Made by a program: the position numbers and the translations under genes
NCBI RefSeq assembly: GCF_000499845.2
Contig: NC_023749.2
Location: forward strand, 29,671,987 to 29,735,986
Direction of reading: 5' to 3'
Length of the DNA stretch: 64,000 nucleotides
DNA from: Phaseolus vulgaris
Lineage: Eukaryota > Streptophyta > Magnoliopsida > Fabales > Fabaceae
Shown here: positions 33,885-46,021 of the stretch, piece after piece
Layout: every line of letters starts with the position of its first letter
How positions within the stretch are numbered: the stretch's first letter is position 1
The notes under the pieces: model-generated
Told to the model about the DNA's origin: nothing
What the model saw: only the letters and a program-made list of their open reading frames with translations
Database searches by the model: none

Positions 33885-34988
33885 CACGTTAAGAAAATTA
33901 TTACATAGAAACGATTTTAAAAAAATAATTAGTTAATATAATGACAAAATTAGAAACTATTTTAGAGAATAAAAAATTATTGATATCTAAAATAATTTCT
34001 ATTATTAATAAAATTTCTAAATTAATATCTAATTAGTTATCAAGGTTTTAGCTACCAACTACTTTAGATTCTAAAATAGGTAGCTAAAATCTTGGTAGTT
34101 AATTAAATATTGTTCTCGCCGGTTGACTCGGTTGCCGGTTGACTCGAACGACAACTTTAGGTCCCGCATGTCTCCTCCTGAGAATTGAACTTCCTAGGGT
34201 TGAAGGACTTCTCACCTGAAAGACAAAGAGCGCCATTACGGTCGTTTGCACTCCGACACTCAAGTCAGTAACGGCTCAAGAAACAGTAATGTGTGTAAAG
34301 CAGTTTCAGTCTTAGAAACGGCATACCTTGCTAGGCTTCTTACCACCCTTTATATAGGTTATCACTATAGGGTTACTTTTGTGATGCTCCCACGTCTCTT
34401 AGTGGACGTAAGGTTCGTGGGAGAATGTCCTTGCGTCGCTATTACACAATCTCAGTGTAATCTGGTGCATGGGACTTCCCTTTTTTGGAGTGCATAAACC
34501 TAACAGCGTAGCCGCCAAGGTACCTACTCATGTACCAGCGCTGCGGCATCATCCGTTTTGTGGGTGCCCTAAGTATTCACGTTCCATGCATGCAATCTTT
34601 CCCTGGAAACCCTAACCCTAACGGGCCTTAGCGCCTCCAAGGAACACTTGCCTGTGTCGTACCTGAATGTACAATACACACCCCATGCATGATCCGTTCA
34701 TGACTTAGGTCTTTCTGGTATTTGGGTGTTAACTCACGTTAACTCATGTTGTTTGTGGGGCCCATTATTGTTATCAGTCCACCGATGTCCGATGTCTTTC
34801 TCTCAGGCCGATGACCGAGGTCTGGCCTGTACAGATACCTATTTAGAAACTAGTTTATAAATTTTATTACTAATAGTTTAGATAGCAATAATTTTTTTAG
34901 TCTCTAAAATAATATCAAATTTAGTCAATATAATAACTACTTTTTTTGTCTCTAAAATTGGTTTCTATTTAATGATTTTGTTGTAGTG
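33885..34988. mobile_element. TIR DNA element (MITE-like), interrupted by a solo LTR
   Basis: The left arm (33885-34060) and the right arm (34842-34988) are inverted copies with moderate divergence; both share 'catagaaac/aatagaaac', 'attattgatatctaa' and 'tattagtaataaaatt' type words in opposite directions. The right end, read outward, is CACTACAACAAAATC, a CACTA-type terminus; the left end CACGTTAAG is worn. The centre holds a perfect inverted pair TTTTAGCTACC/GGTAGCTAAAA (about 34050-34090). No coding capacity is present, so it would have needed a transposase from elsewhere. Confidence 0.55.
34111..34833 (-). mobile_element. Tat-type gypsy solo LTR without a clean TSD
   Basis: It runs TGTTCTCGCCGG ... 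TGGCCTGTACA. The flanks AATAT and GATAC agree only in part, so the duplication has decayed or the copy is a recombination product. A minus-strand TATA (reverse of 'cctttatatagg', about 34348-34359) is present. It sits inside the TIR element. Confidence 0.7.
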
Positions 34989-36053
34989 TAAATTGCATAC
35001 TAAAATGTGTATATATTGTCATAGTCCTCATCGTCATACTCATATTATTTTATACTACTAAAATACTCATAATCTATTTGGTACTCTTATTATTTCGATA
35101 TTAAATATTTTATAATCTGATATTTTTTTATTGTTAGGTTTTTTTGAATAAAACTTTATTTATGAAAATAGTTACGAATATATTTTTTAGAATATATTTG
35201 ACAAATATGAAAATGAAACACAAAATTTTTAAATCTTTCTATGAAATATAAAAATAAATGTGAACTTATAGAATGAAAAGATAACTAAGTTCAACCAAAG
35301 TGAGAGTTACCCTTCTTTGGTGTTGAAGGAAATAAGTTACATAGAGACTTCTTGTGGGGTTGGGGTTTGGAAGGGAGGAAGATTGTTTGGGCTTCTTGAA
35401 AAAGGTATGTGAGCCACGGGAAGCTGGTGGTCTAGGTATTCTAGATCTAAGGCTTTTCAATGTGGCTATGTTGGGGAAATGGATTTGAGGTCTAAGCTCT
35501 AATAAGGGTGGCTTGTGGAAAAAGGTCCTTGAGTCTAAATACGGAGGGTGGAGAAGCTGGAAAGTGAATCGTGTTTACAACAAGGATTCTCTCTGGTGGA
35601 GAGATTTGAAGGGAATTTGGAAGATGGAGGAGTGGGGTAGGAGTTTCGAGAATTGTTTTGAGTGGGCAATCAGAAACGGGGAGAAAATTTCATTATGGGA
35701 TGATGTTTGGATGGGTAATGAAAATTTAAGGAGCAAATTTCCAAGATTGTTTTCTTTGAGTATTAGCAAAGACGCAAATTTGGCTCCTTTTGAGGAGTGG
35801 CTTAACGGATCTTGGAAGTGGGTTCTAGTTTGGAGAAGGGGCTTGCTCGTTTGGTAGAAGACTAAGGAACATCAACTTCTACAGGTGCTTAATGGATTGT
35901 GTCTTGCCTTGGATAAGGAAGATTGTTAGGTCTGGAATGGTGGTGTGACTATTAGGTACACGGTTAGTTCAACCTACAATGTTTTGAGGGGTTCTTCTGG
36001 AAGGTTTTTTTCGTCTGTGTTTGAATCTTTTTGGAAGATCTTAGTTATATCTT

Positions 36054-36951
36054 TGATGTGAGTTGATTTTAGGATTGCACATTTTATTTGTTGCTCTTTG
36101 TTTAATATTTTTTATTTAGTAATTATGGTGAGAACCCTAAGAAGATTCTCACTGGATAGGAACTTAACCAAGTGGTTAAGTAAGTGTGAAGGTTCATTTC
36201 AGAAGGACAAAGAGAAAAACACAAGGATAAGGTGTTATGATGCAAGGGCGGAAATTAAGAACAATGGAAGTAAATGATGAATGAAGATGATCAAAAGAAA
36301 ATCACAAACAAGAACATAAATGATTAACATAATTGGTGCAAAGAAGGATGGAAAAGATATGAGATGAAGGAAGCTAATGGTGAAGATGATCACGCCACTT
36401 GAAGGGCAGGAAACTCTAAGATAAGTGAAGGAAGAGTCACCACTTGAAATGCTCAGACACTCAAGATAAGACCCAAAACATTTAGGAGACAAAACTCACT
36501 AATCACTCAAGAAGAGTTTCTTTACTATATTCAAAATCTAAGTGAAAACACATGAGGCAAGACACCTTATTTATAGGAAGGGGTGCCTTGGTGGGCAAGA
36601 TGGGTAACGGGTAGAAATGGCAAGGGAGAGAGTCTGCCTAGGGTGTTGACCATGGTCAAAACCGCACCTTTAGGCATAACTTTTAGAAGGTAGATTAAAA
36701 AATCTAATTCTAGGTGCCTTGTCTTTACAAAGTGGGTTTGGTACAAGCCCATTTCCCTAAGTACACTCCCTTTTATGCTGTGTGAACCTACTCTAGCCTA
36801 TTTTGATATTTGGACCCCAAAAGTGAGCCCAAATTATTTACAAACATGTTTTTGTCTTTTAAGAAGACCAAAAGAAAGAACAGTTGACTGCTCACAGTGT
36901 GAATTGTCTCTTGAGTCCTTGGTCATCTTCTTGGCTACTTGGATTGTATCA
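36054..36951 (-). mobile_element. Family A solo LTR, TSD ATCTT/ACCTT
   Basis: It runs TGATGTGAGTTG ... GGATTGTATCA, 898 bp. The flanks ATCTT and ACCTT agree at four of five bases, and LINE coding text resumes after it. It matches 21369-22382 and, reversed, 17739-18755. Confidence 0.85.
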
Positions 36952-37377
36952 ACCTTCATCTCATTTTACTGCTTGGAGAGTGTTGGGTAACACGATTGCT
37001 TCTAAAGCCAATATGTTAAAAAAAAAGGGATTCTGGTTGATTGTATATCTTGTTGTTTGTGTGGGGAGGTAGAGGAGACCATAAGCCATTTGTTTTTCGA
37101 ATATAATGGCTTGGTTAGTTTGGAATCAGTGTTATGCTTGGCTTGGGGTGACATTGGTAGATCATATCAGTCCTTTTTCACATTTTTTACATTTTAAAAT
37201 GTGTAATGTTCCAACCTATATTAATGGCTTTTGGGGAAGTTTATGGATTGATGTTATTGGTGAGATATGAAGGCATATGAATAAATACATCTTAAAGATG
37301 GAGTGATAAATCATTTTGAAATTTTTTCTTTGCCCCGACTAAAGGTCTAGTCTTGGATTACATCTAACATTGTGCAC

Positions 37378-37452
37378 GTTTGTTTAGATTCGTTGACGTG
37401 TTTGTTTAGATTCGTTGACGTGTTTGTTTAGATTCGTTGACGTGTTTGTTTA
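37378..37452. repeat. 22-bp tandem repeat
   Basis: Three perfect units of GTTTGTTTAGATTCGTTGAC plus GT (starting at 37378, 37400 and 37422), then a partial unit GTTTGTTTA. It lies in the 3' untranslated part of the LINE. Confidence 0.9.
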
Positions 37453-37650
37453 TGATTAAAAATCTTTGACTTTATAGACTTTTAGTTTGAATAGGACGAT
37501 TGTGTGGTGTTATTTTGTATCTCTGTTTGGTAACTTAAGTTTGGTTGAGTGGAGTTTCTGGTTGTTTTTGATATGATTTGTAATAGGATTGGACCACTCG
37601 TAAAATAATTCATATTTATTTATTCTTTTTTGCTAATAAAAAAAAACATG

Positions 37651-40600
37651 TTGATTCTCAATATGAAAATACGCATTGCTACGTATATCCATCAAGTCCC
37701 TGAGTTAAGGAGTGGTTATTTCTTTTATCTCTTTCTTGTTTTTTACTTTATTTTTAAATTCTTGTTATCAATATGTTTCTTCTACCTATATATCCAAAAA
37801 CATAGGATGCATTAAAATTTATGAATTATTATTGTTATTATTATTATTATTATTATTTTACTTCAATTATACATGTAAAAACATCATCAAATGCTTTTCG
37901 CAAACAACTCATATGTGAACTCAATTTTAAGTTACCCACCCAATAATCACATTTCTTTAGGAATTTTTTATTATCAAATTGCTTAATTCATAAATACTCT
38001 CTCCGTCTTCAATATTTTATATTTAATGTAAATACTAAAAAGTTATAAGTAATAGTTGCTTATAGAAATCATTTTCTTTAATTTGAAACAGTCCAAAGTC
38101 TGATGACACACAAAATAAACTTTTATTGAGAAGCAACGCATACAATCTAATTAAGCACCTCTTGTTGTAATGCTCTAATGGGATTAATTGTAAGCATCGA
38201 TTGACGAAAAGATTTCTCATGAAACAAATTTTTGAACTATATAATTTTGCCATCTATATCGGATTCCGAATTTCAGTGTGCCCTACAATTATACGACGAC
38301 CCAATTTTCACAAATGGAGAAATTCAACTTTTGGCTTGACGTGAAAAAGGGTAGGGGTTTGGCTCTAGAAAGGCGTTTTGGAAATAGTAGACATGGAGCA
38401 AAACTCAAATTCTAGGTGAGTGTAGTATATTTTGAGTTAATTCAAAGTGTTTGATAATTTCTAATTATCGATTGAATGAGTATAATCTTAGTTTATTAGA
38501 GTTTTGACAAGAGCATCTACAAGGGGCCCAATTCTCAACATTGGTCGGCTGTCATTTCCATCAAATTTGATGTCTACCTCAGTTTCCTTCCCTACAAAAT
38601 CATGGCAAGTGAGAAAATAAAATTCTGTTTATTATATGTCACCGCATACACCACACACCACATTAGGATTAATCCCAAAATTCACACACTTACCTTAATT
38701 AATCTCTACTTTAATTTCGGAAATTTGCTACAAATAGTAACCTAGCTAGATCATTAATCAAAAGGAGATTCTCCTACTCCAACGTTGAAAATACTATAAA
38801 GTTGTGAATTGAGCTTTAAGAGTATTTTATAAATATAATATATATATTCATTAACATTTCCATATGATGCATTAGTAGAGTTCAGATTTCATATTACCAA
38901 CGATATGAATATAACTATATTTGTTATTAAATGCATTAATAGGATGGTTTTAGAAGTGGTTTTGTGGCGTGGTGTAGGGGTTTATATAGGAACCTGGATA
39001 TCATAGATGTAGCAAGCATTAGCAATTAGACTATTTATCTTTTCCTGAGATTAGATTCTTTTGTAACTTTGTTCGTATGAGAACATTAAGTTAGATTGAT
39101 TTTTTTTAATAGGAATTGGAGCATTTCTAAATGCTGTTAAATTTAGAACTCAATTCTTTCAATTACTAAAAGACACTTCAATAAATTAAAGAAAAAATGT
39201 GACAAACTTTTTCATCTCAATTCTTTAACTCTATGAAACCTTTGTACACATTAAAAAAAATGTCAATATATATTTCAAATACCATGATGTAAAAATATCA
39301 ATTTATATATACTCTAAATCAACTTATAATTAATTGTTATAGGGTGAAAGTGGATGTGACTATTTTAACAATTAGCATTTTTAAAGGTTTGAAAATTAAC
39401 AAAAGATAAAAAGAAAGAATTGGAATATGAATACTTATTAAGTAGACAATATCACACATATGTTCCATGAATCTAACATGCTAACAAACGTTTTACCAAA
39501 AAAATGTTGACAAAGTCGGAAAGTTGAATTAATATCCTACATTCAATTACAAGCATTTCCTCCTTTATTAGTTTACATTTAGACAACTAATCTGTTGGCC
39601 ATGCCTGATGTGGAAAGTTGTACAGACACAAAATATGTACCTAGTATTAATAGAAGACATTAAAAACAAACTGAAACTTGTAGGGGAAAAAAGATATATT
39701 AGATGAGAAAAACACTTTGCATGCTCCAAAAGAGTACGGCCAAGTATCTTGTGGCATGCATGCAAAGTTGCAGAGAGGTGCTCCCTAATAACCGGTTATA
39801 AAATCTGTTTCTGCAACACAACATGCGTAATACTGTATTTCCAATTTATAACATGGTGTGTGTTGTGTGTGTTCATAGGACATACACTTTGCGGATCATA
39901 ACGATAATGTTCATAATTATCTTCACCTGAAATATGTTATTCACCACTTTCGTTTCTTCGGGTAAGAGTTTCCAAATTGCTCTATTTATTTCATAAAGTT
40001 CATTTTTAAGTAAATGATTTATGTTTGGATCCTTTTAATAGCTTAATAGTTTTTTCTTTCCGTAAATAATGCAAATTTTATTTTTGTCTCTAATACAAAC
40101 TTTATACTTTTTAGTATTTATAATAAAATAATTATTTATTAATATTTTTTTTATTTAACAAACGAACTTTCATGAATTTTATTATAATATTATACATTTT
40201 AACAATGAGTCAATAGTCTTGACTATTATAATTATATAATTATATAAGATGTTTAAAATTTGGACTAAAACGAAAATAAATTTGGTGTAAAAAGTAAAAA
40301 AACCAAAAACATATTTGATCTTTTGTTTTAATTCAGTGTATTATACATGCGGAAGAAAAATTATGTATTTGTATTGCTTCTAGTCAAGTTGTTTGAAGGT
40401 AGAATCAATATTTTTCAAAAACCAAACAGCTATATCTTTAAATTAGGTTAGGTAGGAGACAAAATCAATTGTGATATTTCTACCCTGAGGCCACTCATTT
40501 CGCTGGAGGATTTAAATTTGGAATATATTTTTAATTTGTACATAATACGCATTAGATTTTATCAATATTTTGATTCAAATATGTTAGGTGTGTTTGATTT

Positions 40601-41629
40601 GTGTTGCAGTCTTAAATCACAGTGAAATATCAACTAATGCAAAGGATGTTTTTTAGTATATAGTACTCGGTGACACGAGTTAGAATGAAAGTTGTGTATG
40701 GTATATTCTGCATAAATTAACAAAATAACATGAAACTTTTCTCCGTTTCTTTTCATAAAAAACTAACATTCACAACATCAACGTTTTCCCAGATAGGTCT
40801 ACGAACGTGTTACCATACATAAGTGTAGTTTTATGATTTTAATTTAATACAACTTTATTAGGGAGCTTAAAAAACAACTTTATTAGGTGGATTAATTTTA
40901 CACTAAATAAAAATATTTATAGACACGGGTAACTGTATATATATATATATATATATATGAAATAAAAAATTCAGACATGATTTCATTCAGTATGAATTTT
41001 TACCAAAATTAATTTTGCAATTACTTACTTAACACGTGTTAAATATCAGGTTCTAGTGCTATTGGAATGATTTGATGAGAGCAATAATAATGGGCTTGGT
41101 TAAGGCGATAAGGCTTAGCGTTGAATAAGGGCAATCACAATAATTGTGTATGCTTATAGAAAAAACATACATAGTTAATGCTCAAATAAAGACAATTTTT
41201 ATCTCCTCAAATAAAGAAATATTTTATCATAGTATATGACTTCCCCTCTTGTTAATGCTATTGCCTGAAAAAAAAAAACCGTGTGCAAGAATGATATATA
41301 AACACATTTTTTTCCTCTCAATTTCTCTTTTCTTTTGTTACATCCTCAGTTGTTGTACCTTTTTTTTCTCTAATTTCATCTTTTAAGGGTTAATAGTGAA
41401 ACTATAACTACTTAATCAAAAACTACTACATATGGTCTTCGACAATCTTTACCTAACACATAACTGAGATCTATGAACTCTTTTTGGTAAATTAAAATCA
41501 TGATTATCTATGAGATATAGATTAATTAGGACTATAACATAATCTTAAACCATCTAATAATTTATGTTGAATAGAGTTTCTTTTCCCATATGCAAGAAGA
41601 CAAAATAGATGAACAGAAATAAACCAAGA
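37651..41629. other. Intergenic region upstream of the LSH gene
   Basis: No transposon ends or coding frames were found. It contains (ATT)n at 37828-37858 and (TA)n at 40936-40958. This is where distal control sequences of the LSH gene would lie. Confidence 0.5.
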
Positions 41630-41819
41630 TGGCCCATAAAATGTCTTCTCAGTAGCCCAGTGACGTGATCTCAATACTCTATCTTCCTCCACTCTCCTAT
41701 TCCTTTCACTTTCACCTTTCCCCTCCCTCTTTCCCTGGCTTTATTTAGAAAAAACCAGCCCCAACTCCAACCCCTCCTTCTCTCTCTTGATCCTAATTCA
41801 CCATTTCACAATTTCCACA
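41630..41819 (+). promoter_or_regulatory. Proximal promoter and leader of the LSH gene (inferred)
   Basis: Just upstream of the start codon lie TGGCCCAT (41631, a site II-like element), TGACGTGA (41661, an ACGT-core bZIP-type element), a CT-rich stretch (41686-41738) common in plant leaders, and TTTATTTAG (about 41740-41748), a weak TATA candidate. The transcription start cannot be fixed from sequence. Confidence 0.4.
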
Positions 41820-42371
41820 ATGTCTAGCAGTGGCAGTCACAGGGCAGAAGGCTCATCAACCAACATTCCTCTAGATTACCACCTCCAGCATCAGCAGCAG
41901 CTGCAGCAGCAGAGTCCAGTCACACTTAGCCGCTATGAGTCTCAGAAGAGAAGGGACTGGAACACTTTTGGACAATACTTGAAGAACCAAAGACCCCCAG
42001 TTCCTCTCTCTCAGTGCAATTGCAACCATGTGCTTGATTTCCTAAGGTATCTGGACCAGTTTGGTAAGACCAAGGTTCACCTCCAAGGATGCATGTTCTA
42101 TGGACAGCCTGAACCACCCGCACCCTGCACTTGTCCTCTCAGACAAGCTTGGGGGAGTCTCGATGCCCTCATAGGAAGGCTTAGAGCTGCCTATGAAGAA
42201 AATGGAGGCTCTCCAGAGACTAACCCTTTTGCTAGTGGCTCCATCCGTGTCTACCTTAGGGAGGTCAGGGAGTGCCAAGCTAAGGCTAGAGGTATACCTT
42301 ACAAGAAGAAAAAGAAGACCCCAAAGGGAAATGTTGAAGAACCATCAACCTCCTCCATCCATTTCTCTTGA
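41820..42371 (+). CDS. ALOG-domain protein, LSH family (LSH10-like)
   Basis: Single-exon gene of 183 codons from ATG at 41820 to TGA at 42369. An in-frame ATG at 41787 would add 11 residues, but MSSSGSH at 41820 is the usual kind of LSH start. Residues 1-36 are a Ser/Gln-rich lead with a Gln-rich run at 22-31. Residues 37-162 are the ALOG domain ([65 protein letters not shown]). The domain's zinc-ribbon insert offers His87, Cys91, Cys103 and Cys105 as ligands. KKKKK at 162-166 is a nuclear localisation signal. ALOG proteins are small plant nuclear regulators with a DNA-binding fold derived from a tyrosine recombinase; they shape lateral organ boundaries, light-dependent growth and meristem identity, and in legumes LSH1/LSH2 guide nodule development. 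The tail (PYKKKKK) and the sequence [11 protein letters not shown] favour the LSH10-like group. All key residues are present, so I take it as functional. Confidence 0.97.
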   Translation: MSSSGSHRAEGSSTNIPLDYHLQHQQQLQQQSPVTLSRYESQKRRDWNTFGQYLKNQRPPVPLSQCNCNHVLDFLRYLDQFGKTKVHLQGCMFYGQPEPPAPCTCPLRQAWGSLDALIGRLRAAYEENGGSPETNPFASGSIRVYLREVRECQAKARGIPYKKKKKTPKGNVEEPSTSSIHFS

Positions 42372-42411
42372 ATATTCTTCCTGTGGAAGATGTGTGTTTC
42401 ACCTAATATTG

Positions 42412-44684
42412 GTATGCTTTTCTTTATATAACAATAAATTTCAATCTAAAATTTCACACAAACTATCCAAATTTTTCATCACTAGACCAACCTGATGCTA
42501 CTTTTTTTATCATCTGTTGTTGGTTAGATGCTTAAGCTACCATCAAGTTATGGTACTAACATATATCTATACTACAATGTTTTGAAGCATTAGGGGATGT
42601 CCATCTAGATTATCTACTTATATATACTTATATGTGTTATTTACAAGTACTAGTTTGAATGTCAAGAGATAGCTAGAAAGAACTAAAACTTATATGGGTC
42701 ATTAAATAGTGTGGTTTGATATTAAAATTCTATAATCTAATGGATGGATCTGGGACAAAAATAAACTAATGCTTCATATATATAGTTGTTCTTATTCACG
42801 AACCAGATAGCTCGCAAGATACTATTTGTTGGTACATCATACGGACAAAAGTATTTCCAATGCCGTGTTCATTAGGTTGCTAAATTAGAGGCAACTGTAT
42901 GTAATTAAGATCCGGAAAGATTAATTTAATCTCCATGTTTGCTTTGCATAAAAAACAAAATTTATGGCACATCAATTGATCTTATTATTTTTATGATTAC
43001 TTTCTCCAAATTATTTTCACCTTTTAAAATTAAGCAGATTTTTTAGGCATGCAGTAATCAAGTGAGATGTGTCGTGTGTGTGTATATACTTTGTCAAGTT
43101 ACTAAGCATCAAATAAACATTTTTTAACATATACGATTATTTAAGGTTCTAGGTTTAAAATAAAGCATGCCAAATTTTAAAACTTTTTAGAATGCATGCT
43201 CTTTGCAAGTTTTTTTCTTATTTACAATTTTATTCTAACATGATTGAATGGAATCTTTCAGATATATGTTGGAGAAACCTAATGCTAATTAAATATTGAA
43301 TGTATTGTTAGACTAAACATTTCTCCAGCATCCTCAATTCTATATAATATGTCCCACTTATATATATTAATATCTTTAATTTAAAATATCCTTACAAGAG
43401 TTTATTTGGTATACCCTTACTCATCTTTTCTCTACTGCGTTTGTTTCACCATGTACCTTGATTTGATCATGTGGCCTACTATCTGATCCTGAGAATTTTA
43501 TTCATTTATCAAAAAGCTAATTAGTTTTCTAATTTATTGATTAGTGGGTTATGTTTTTTTGTGAGCAAATATTTTGTTAGTTAGGCGAATGTTTAAGCTT
43601 GTGCTTCCCGTCATCTCACATGTTTTTGTCGGCTTTTATAACAAGTGGAATTTCAATGGCAATTTGAATAGACACACGTTTGTATTTTATATATTAAAAT
43701 AGAACATGGAATGGTAATCAAGTGATTCTTCTACTCAGACTTGTCAAAACTTACTGTACATGTTGATTTTTTTAAAGCTTAATCATAATTAAATCATATA
43801 CACATGCGGATCTAGTTTATTGAGCTCTGTAAATTTTTTGTGAGGGCTTCTTTAGCTTAATGCTTCCTTGAAGACAACAAAGAAATCATGTGTAGCCTCT
43901 GCTCAGTGGCAGCCGGGAGCAAGTTAGGGTTTTCAAGGTTGTCTTTCTGATCAAATTATATGAAACTGTTCTTCACAGCTTTTGTGCTGTGAGTCACAGA
44001 TTTTAGTGACAGTATTTAACATTCACTTCTGTTCTCCCTGAATCAGATGACATGTCTGCCATGTTGGCCTGTTTCTGCTTCAGTTGGGGCCAACTTTCTC
44101 TTTTTCTCTGTTCCATTTTCTTCCTTTTTTCTAGCCGTGAGTTAAAGTCATGAATTACATTTTCACGTACACATGTAATGTTCATAGGTCTCACAAATTA
44201 TATACAACACCAGCTTGCTCTATAGTCTACCTCACTCATCAAACACATCACTGCTTAAAAATAGTGTCATTTGTTTGAATTATTAGTTCAACACTTGAAC
44301 TATTACACAGCTAGCTGTACCATAGTTCTTATTGGATAACTAAGCTGTACCATGTAAAGTAATAGTCCATATCCTTTTCAAACCTTTCACCTGGACGATA
44401 AATCATCCTTACTAATGCAGCATTTGGATATTCATGAATGAAATTGTTGTGGGAACTGTGTGCTCCTTCTGGTTTTTTTGTTTTTCTTTTAAATGCATGA
44501 TACATTTAAGTAAAAGGGCACACAACCTTGATGTTCATATATATTTGATAAGATTTGGTAACTTATATATATAGAGTGTAAATCATTTATTCAAAATTAA
44601 CTGATTATTTGGATATTTTAAAGTTCTTCTATACTTTTGAAAGTGCTACCTGCTTATTGAATGCTTTCCTTGATCTCCATGCAG
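42412..44684 (+). other. Candidate intron in the 3' UTR of the LSH gene
   Basis: A donor-like ATTG|GTATGC lies 40 bases after the stop codon. An acceptor-like pyrimidine stretch ending CTCCATGCAG|GACAATG lies at 44665-44684. The sequence after it would be the terminal exon. This is suggested by splice-site appearance only. Confidence 0.25.
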
Positions 44685-45082
44685 GACAATGTGGCATATA
44701 TATAAATTAAATTGAAGGAGTTCTTTACTTTTAAGGCCAGTTCTTGGGAGGTTTCGTCTCAATATTGCCATTCAGTACTTTTAAATTTTCAGTTTAATTT
44801 CGTTTTACCCGAGAATTTGTAATTAATTAAGTTCTTAGCAGAACCCAAAGCTCGATCGTGACACAATGTTGGTTTATGTTTTACTTATATACTTGCTCCC
44901 CTTTTCTTGCATCAGTTCCATTAAAATGTAAGACGTATTTCAGTAAATTTGGCTTCAATATATAATTTTGCGACATCCTTTTTATCTGTATAATATTTCA
45001 CTTTCTAGCTATATGTAGAAATATGATTCGGGTATATTGAAGAAACATGGCTTGTAAAAATTATAATATTTTCATTTATCAA

Positions 45083-45085
<3 letters not shown>

Positions 45086-45124
<39 letters not shown>
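45086..45124. repeat. (TA)n microsatellite
   Basis: About 19 TA units without interruption. Confidence 0.95.
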
Positions 45125-45126
<2 letters not shown>

Positions 45127-46021
45127 GGAGAGTGCTCCAACAGTAAGGCAAATCTTACTTTTCTTATTAAATTTTGATAAACGTGAGACTGTATCTTACT
45201 TTTCCTACACCAAGTTTTATAACTGGCCAGATTGAGAGTATTGTGTGAGCATTGAGACTAATTGAGGATTGAATCTTAGATCAAGTGCTTTCAATTAGGC
45301 AAAGCCCTTAGCATATCAAGTTTCTTTAAATTCTTAAATATGTTTATGAGAACTGACAAATGATAAAAGTAATTAGTAAACGCTTGTAAACATTATTTTA
45401 TATTAAATCTAAGTTTGTTAACTGAGTTTATAAGTATATGTAAATCAAATTCTTTACTTTTATAAGATTGAGTTTTCAAGTAATTTTTTTGATATATAAA
45501 CACTTTTCTAAAAATAATTATAATATATTACTGAATTTACTTTTTTAACTGAGTTTACTAAGTAGAATAAAGTAGTGAAAGTATAAATTTTGTATATCAA
45601 GATCCAAGATATTTTGTGACCGGTAAACACTGTTATGAATTCTGAAATTATTTTTACAATGATTGTTTTAATCATCAATTGTGGGAATGTTTCTATTCCT
45701 TTACTTTTTAGAAAGTAGCCTTGTATATTTTGTGAAAAAAAAATGTTTTCTTCACACCATACAAAATAAATCACTCCCAATTTACAACGTATTTTAATAA
45801 AATAATAATATATATATTAATAACTTATATTAAAAAATAAAATAAATATAATTAAAATAATGATATAATGAGATGTAATATAAATATAAATGTAATTTTT
45901 TTAATGGTGTCAAGATAGACACCCTTTGTCAAAATTGTAGTCATTCTTTTATTATTAGCGTTACCCATGCTTTGTAATTGTTTTCTTCTTTTCATTTTGT
46001 GTTTGCTTTTATATATATAAC

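Larger units (their letters stand above)
35280..37650 (+). pseudogene. L1-type LINE, 3'-terminal part, interrupted by a solo LTR
   Basis: Broken plus-strand frames carry the end of a plant non-LTR reverse transcriptase protein. Order of parts: a Trp-Gly-Trp region (35340-35480); the open stretch 35513-35857 with LESKYGGWRSW, LWWRDLKGIW and ISLWDDVWMG; then after the insertion at 36957-37260 the zf-RVT region, with CVGR (cut), SHLFF, VWNQCYAWLGVT and GFWGSLW. The reverse transcriptase catalytic domain itself is missing, as usual for 5'-truncated LINE copies. The 3' end is an A tract at about 37638-37649. A family A solo LTR (36054-36951) divides it. Confidence 0.75.
42372..46016. other. Region downstream of the LSH gene
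   Basis: AT-rich sequence without transposon ends or credible coding frames. It contains (TA)n at 45086-45124 and the possible 3' UTR intron listed separately. The small minus-strand frame 44003-44194 has no support. Confidence 0.45.

Noticed and set aside
34246..34497. 83-codon frame with Cys and Arg
   Set aside because: Lies entirely inside a Tat-type solo LTR, where similar non-coding text occurs in other copies.
41787..41819. Upstream in-frame ATG of the LSH gene
   Set aside because: It would add [11 protein letters not shown], hydrophobic and unlike any LSH start I know; the ATG at 41820 fits the family better.
44003..44194. Minus-strand 63-codon frame downstream of the LSH gene
   Set aside because: Short, no homologue recognised, and it lies within the candidate 3' UTR intron.
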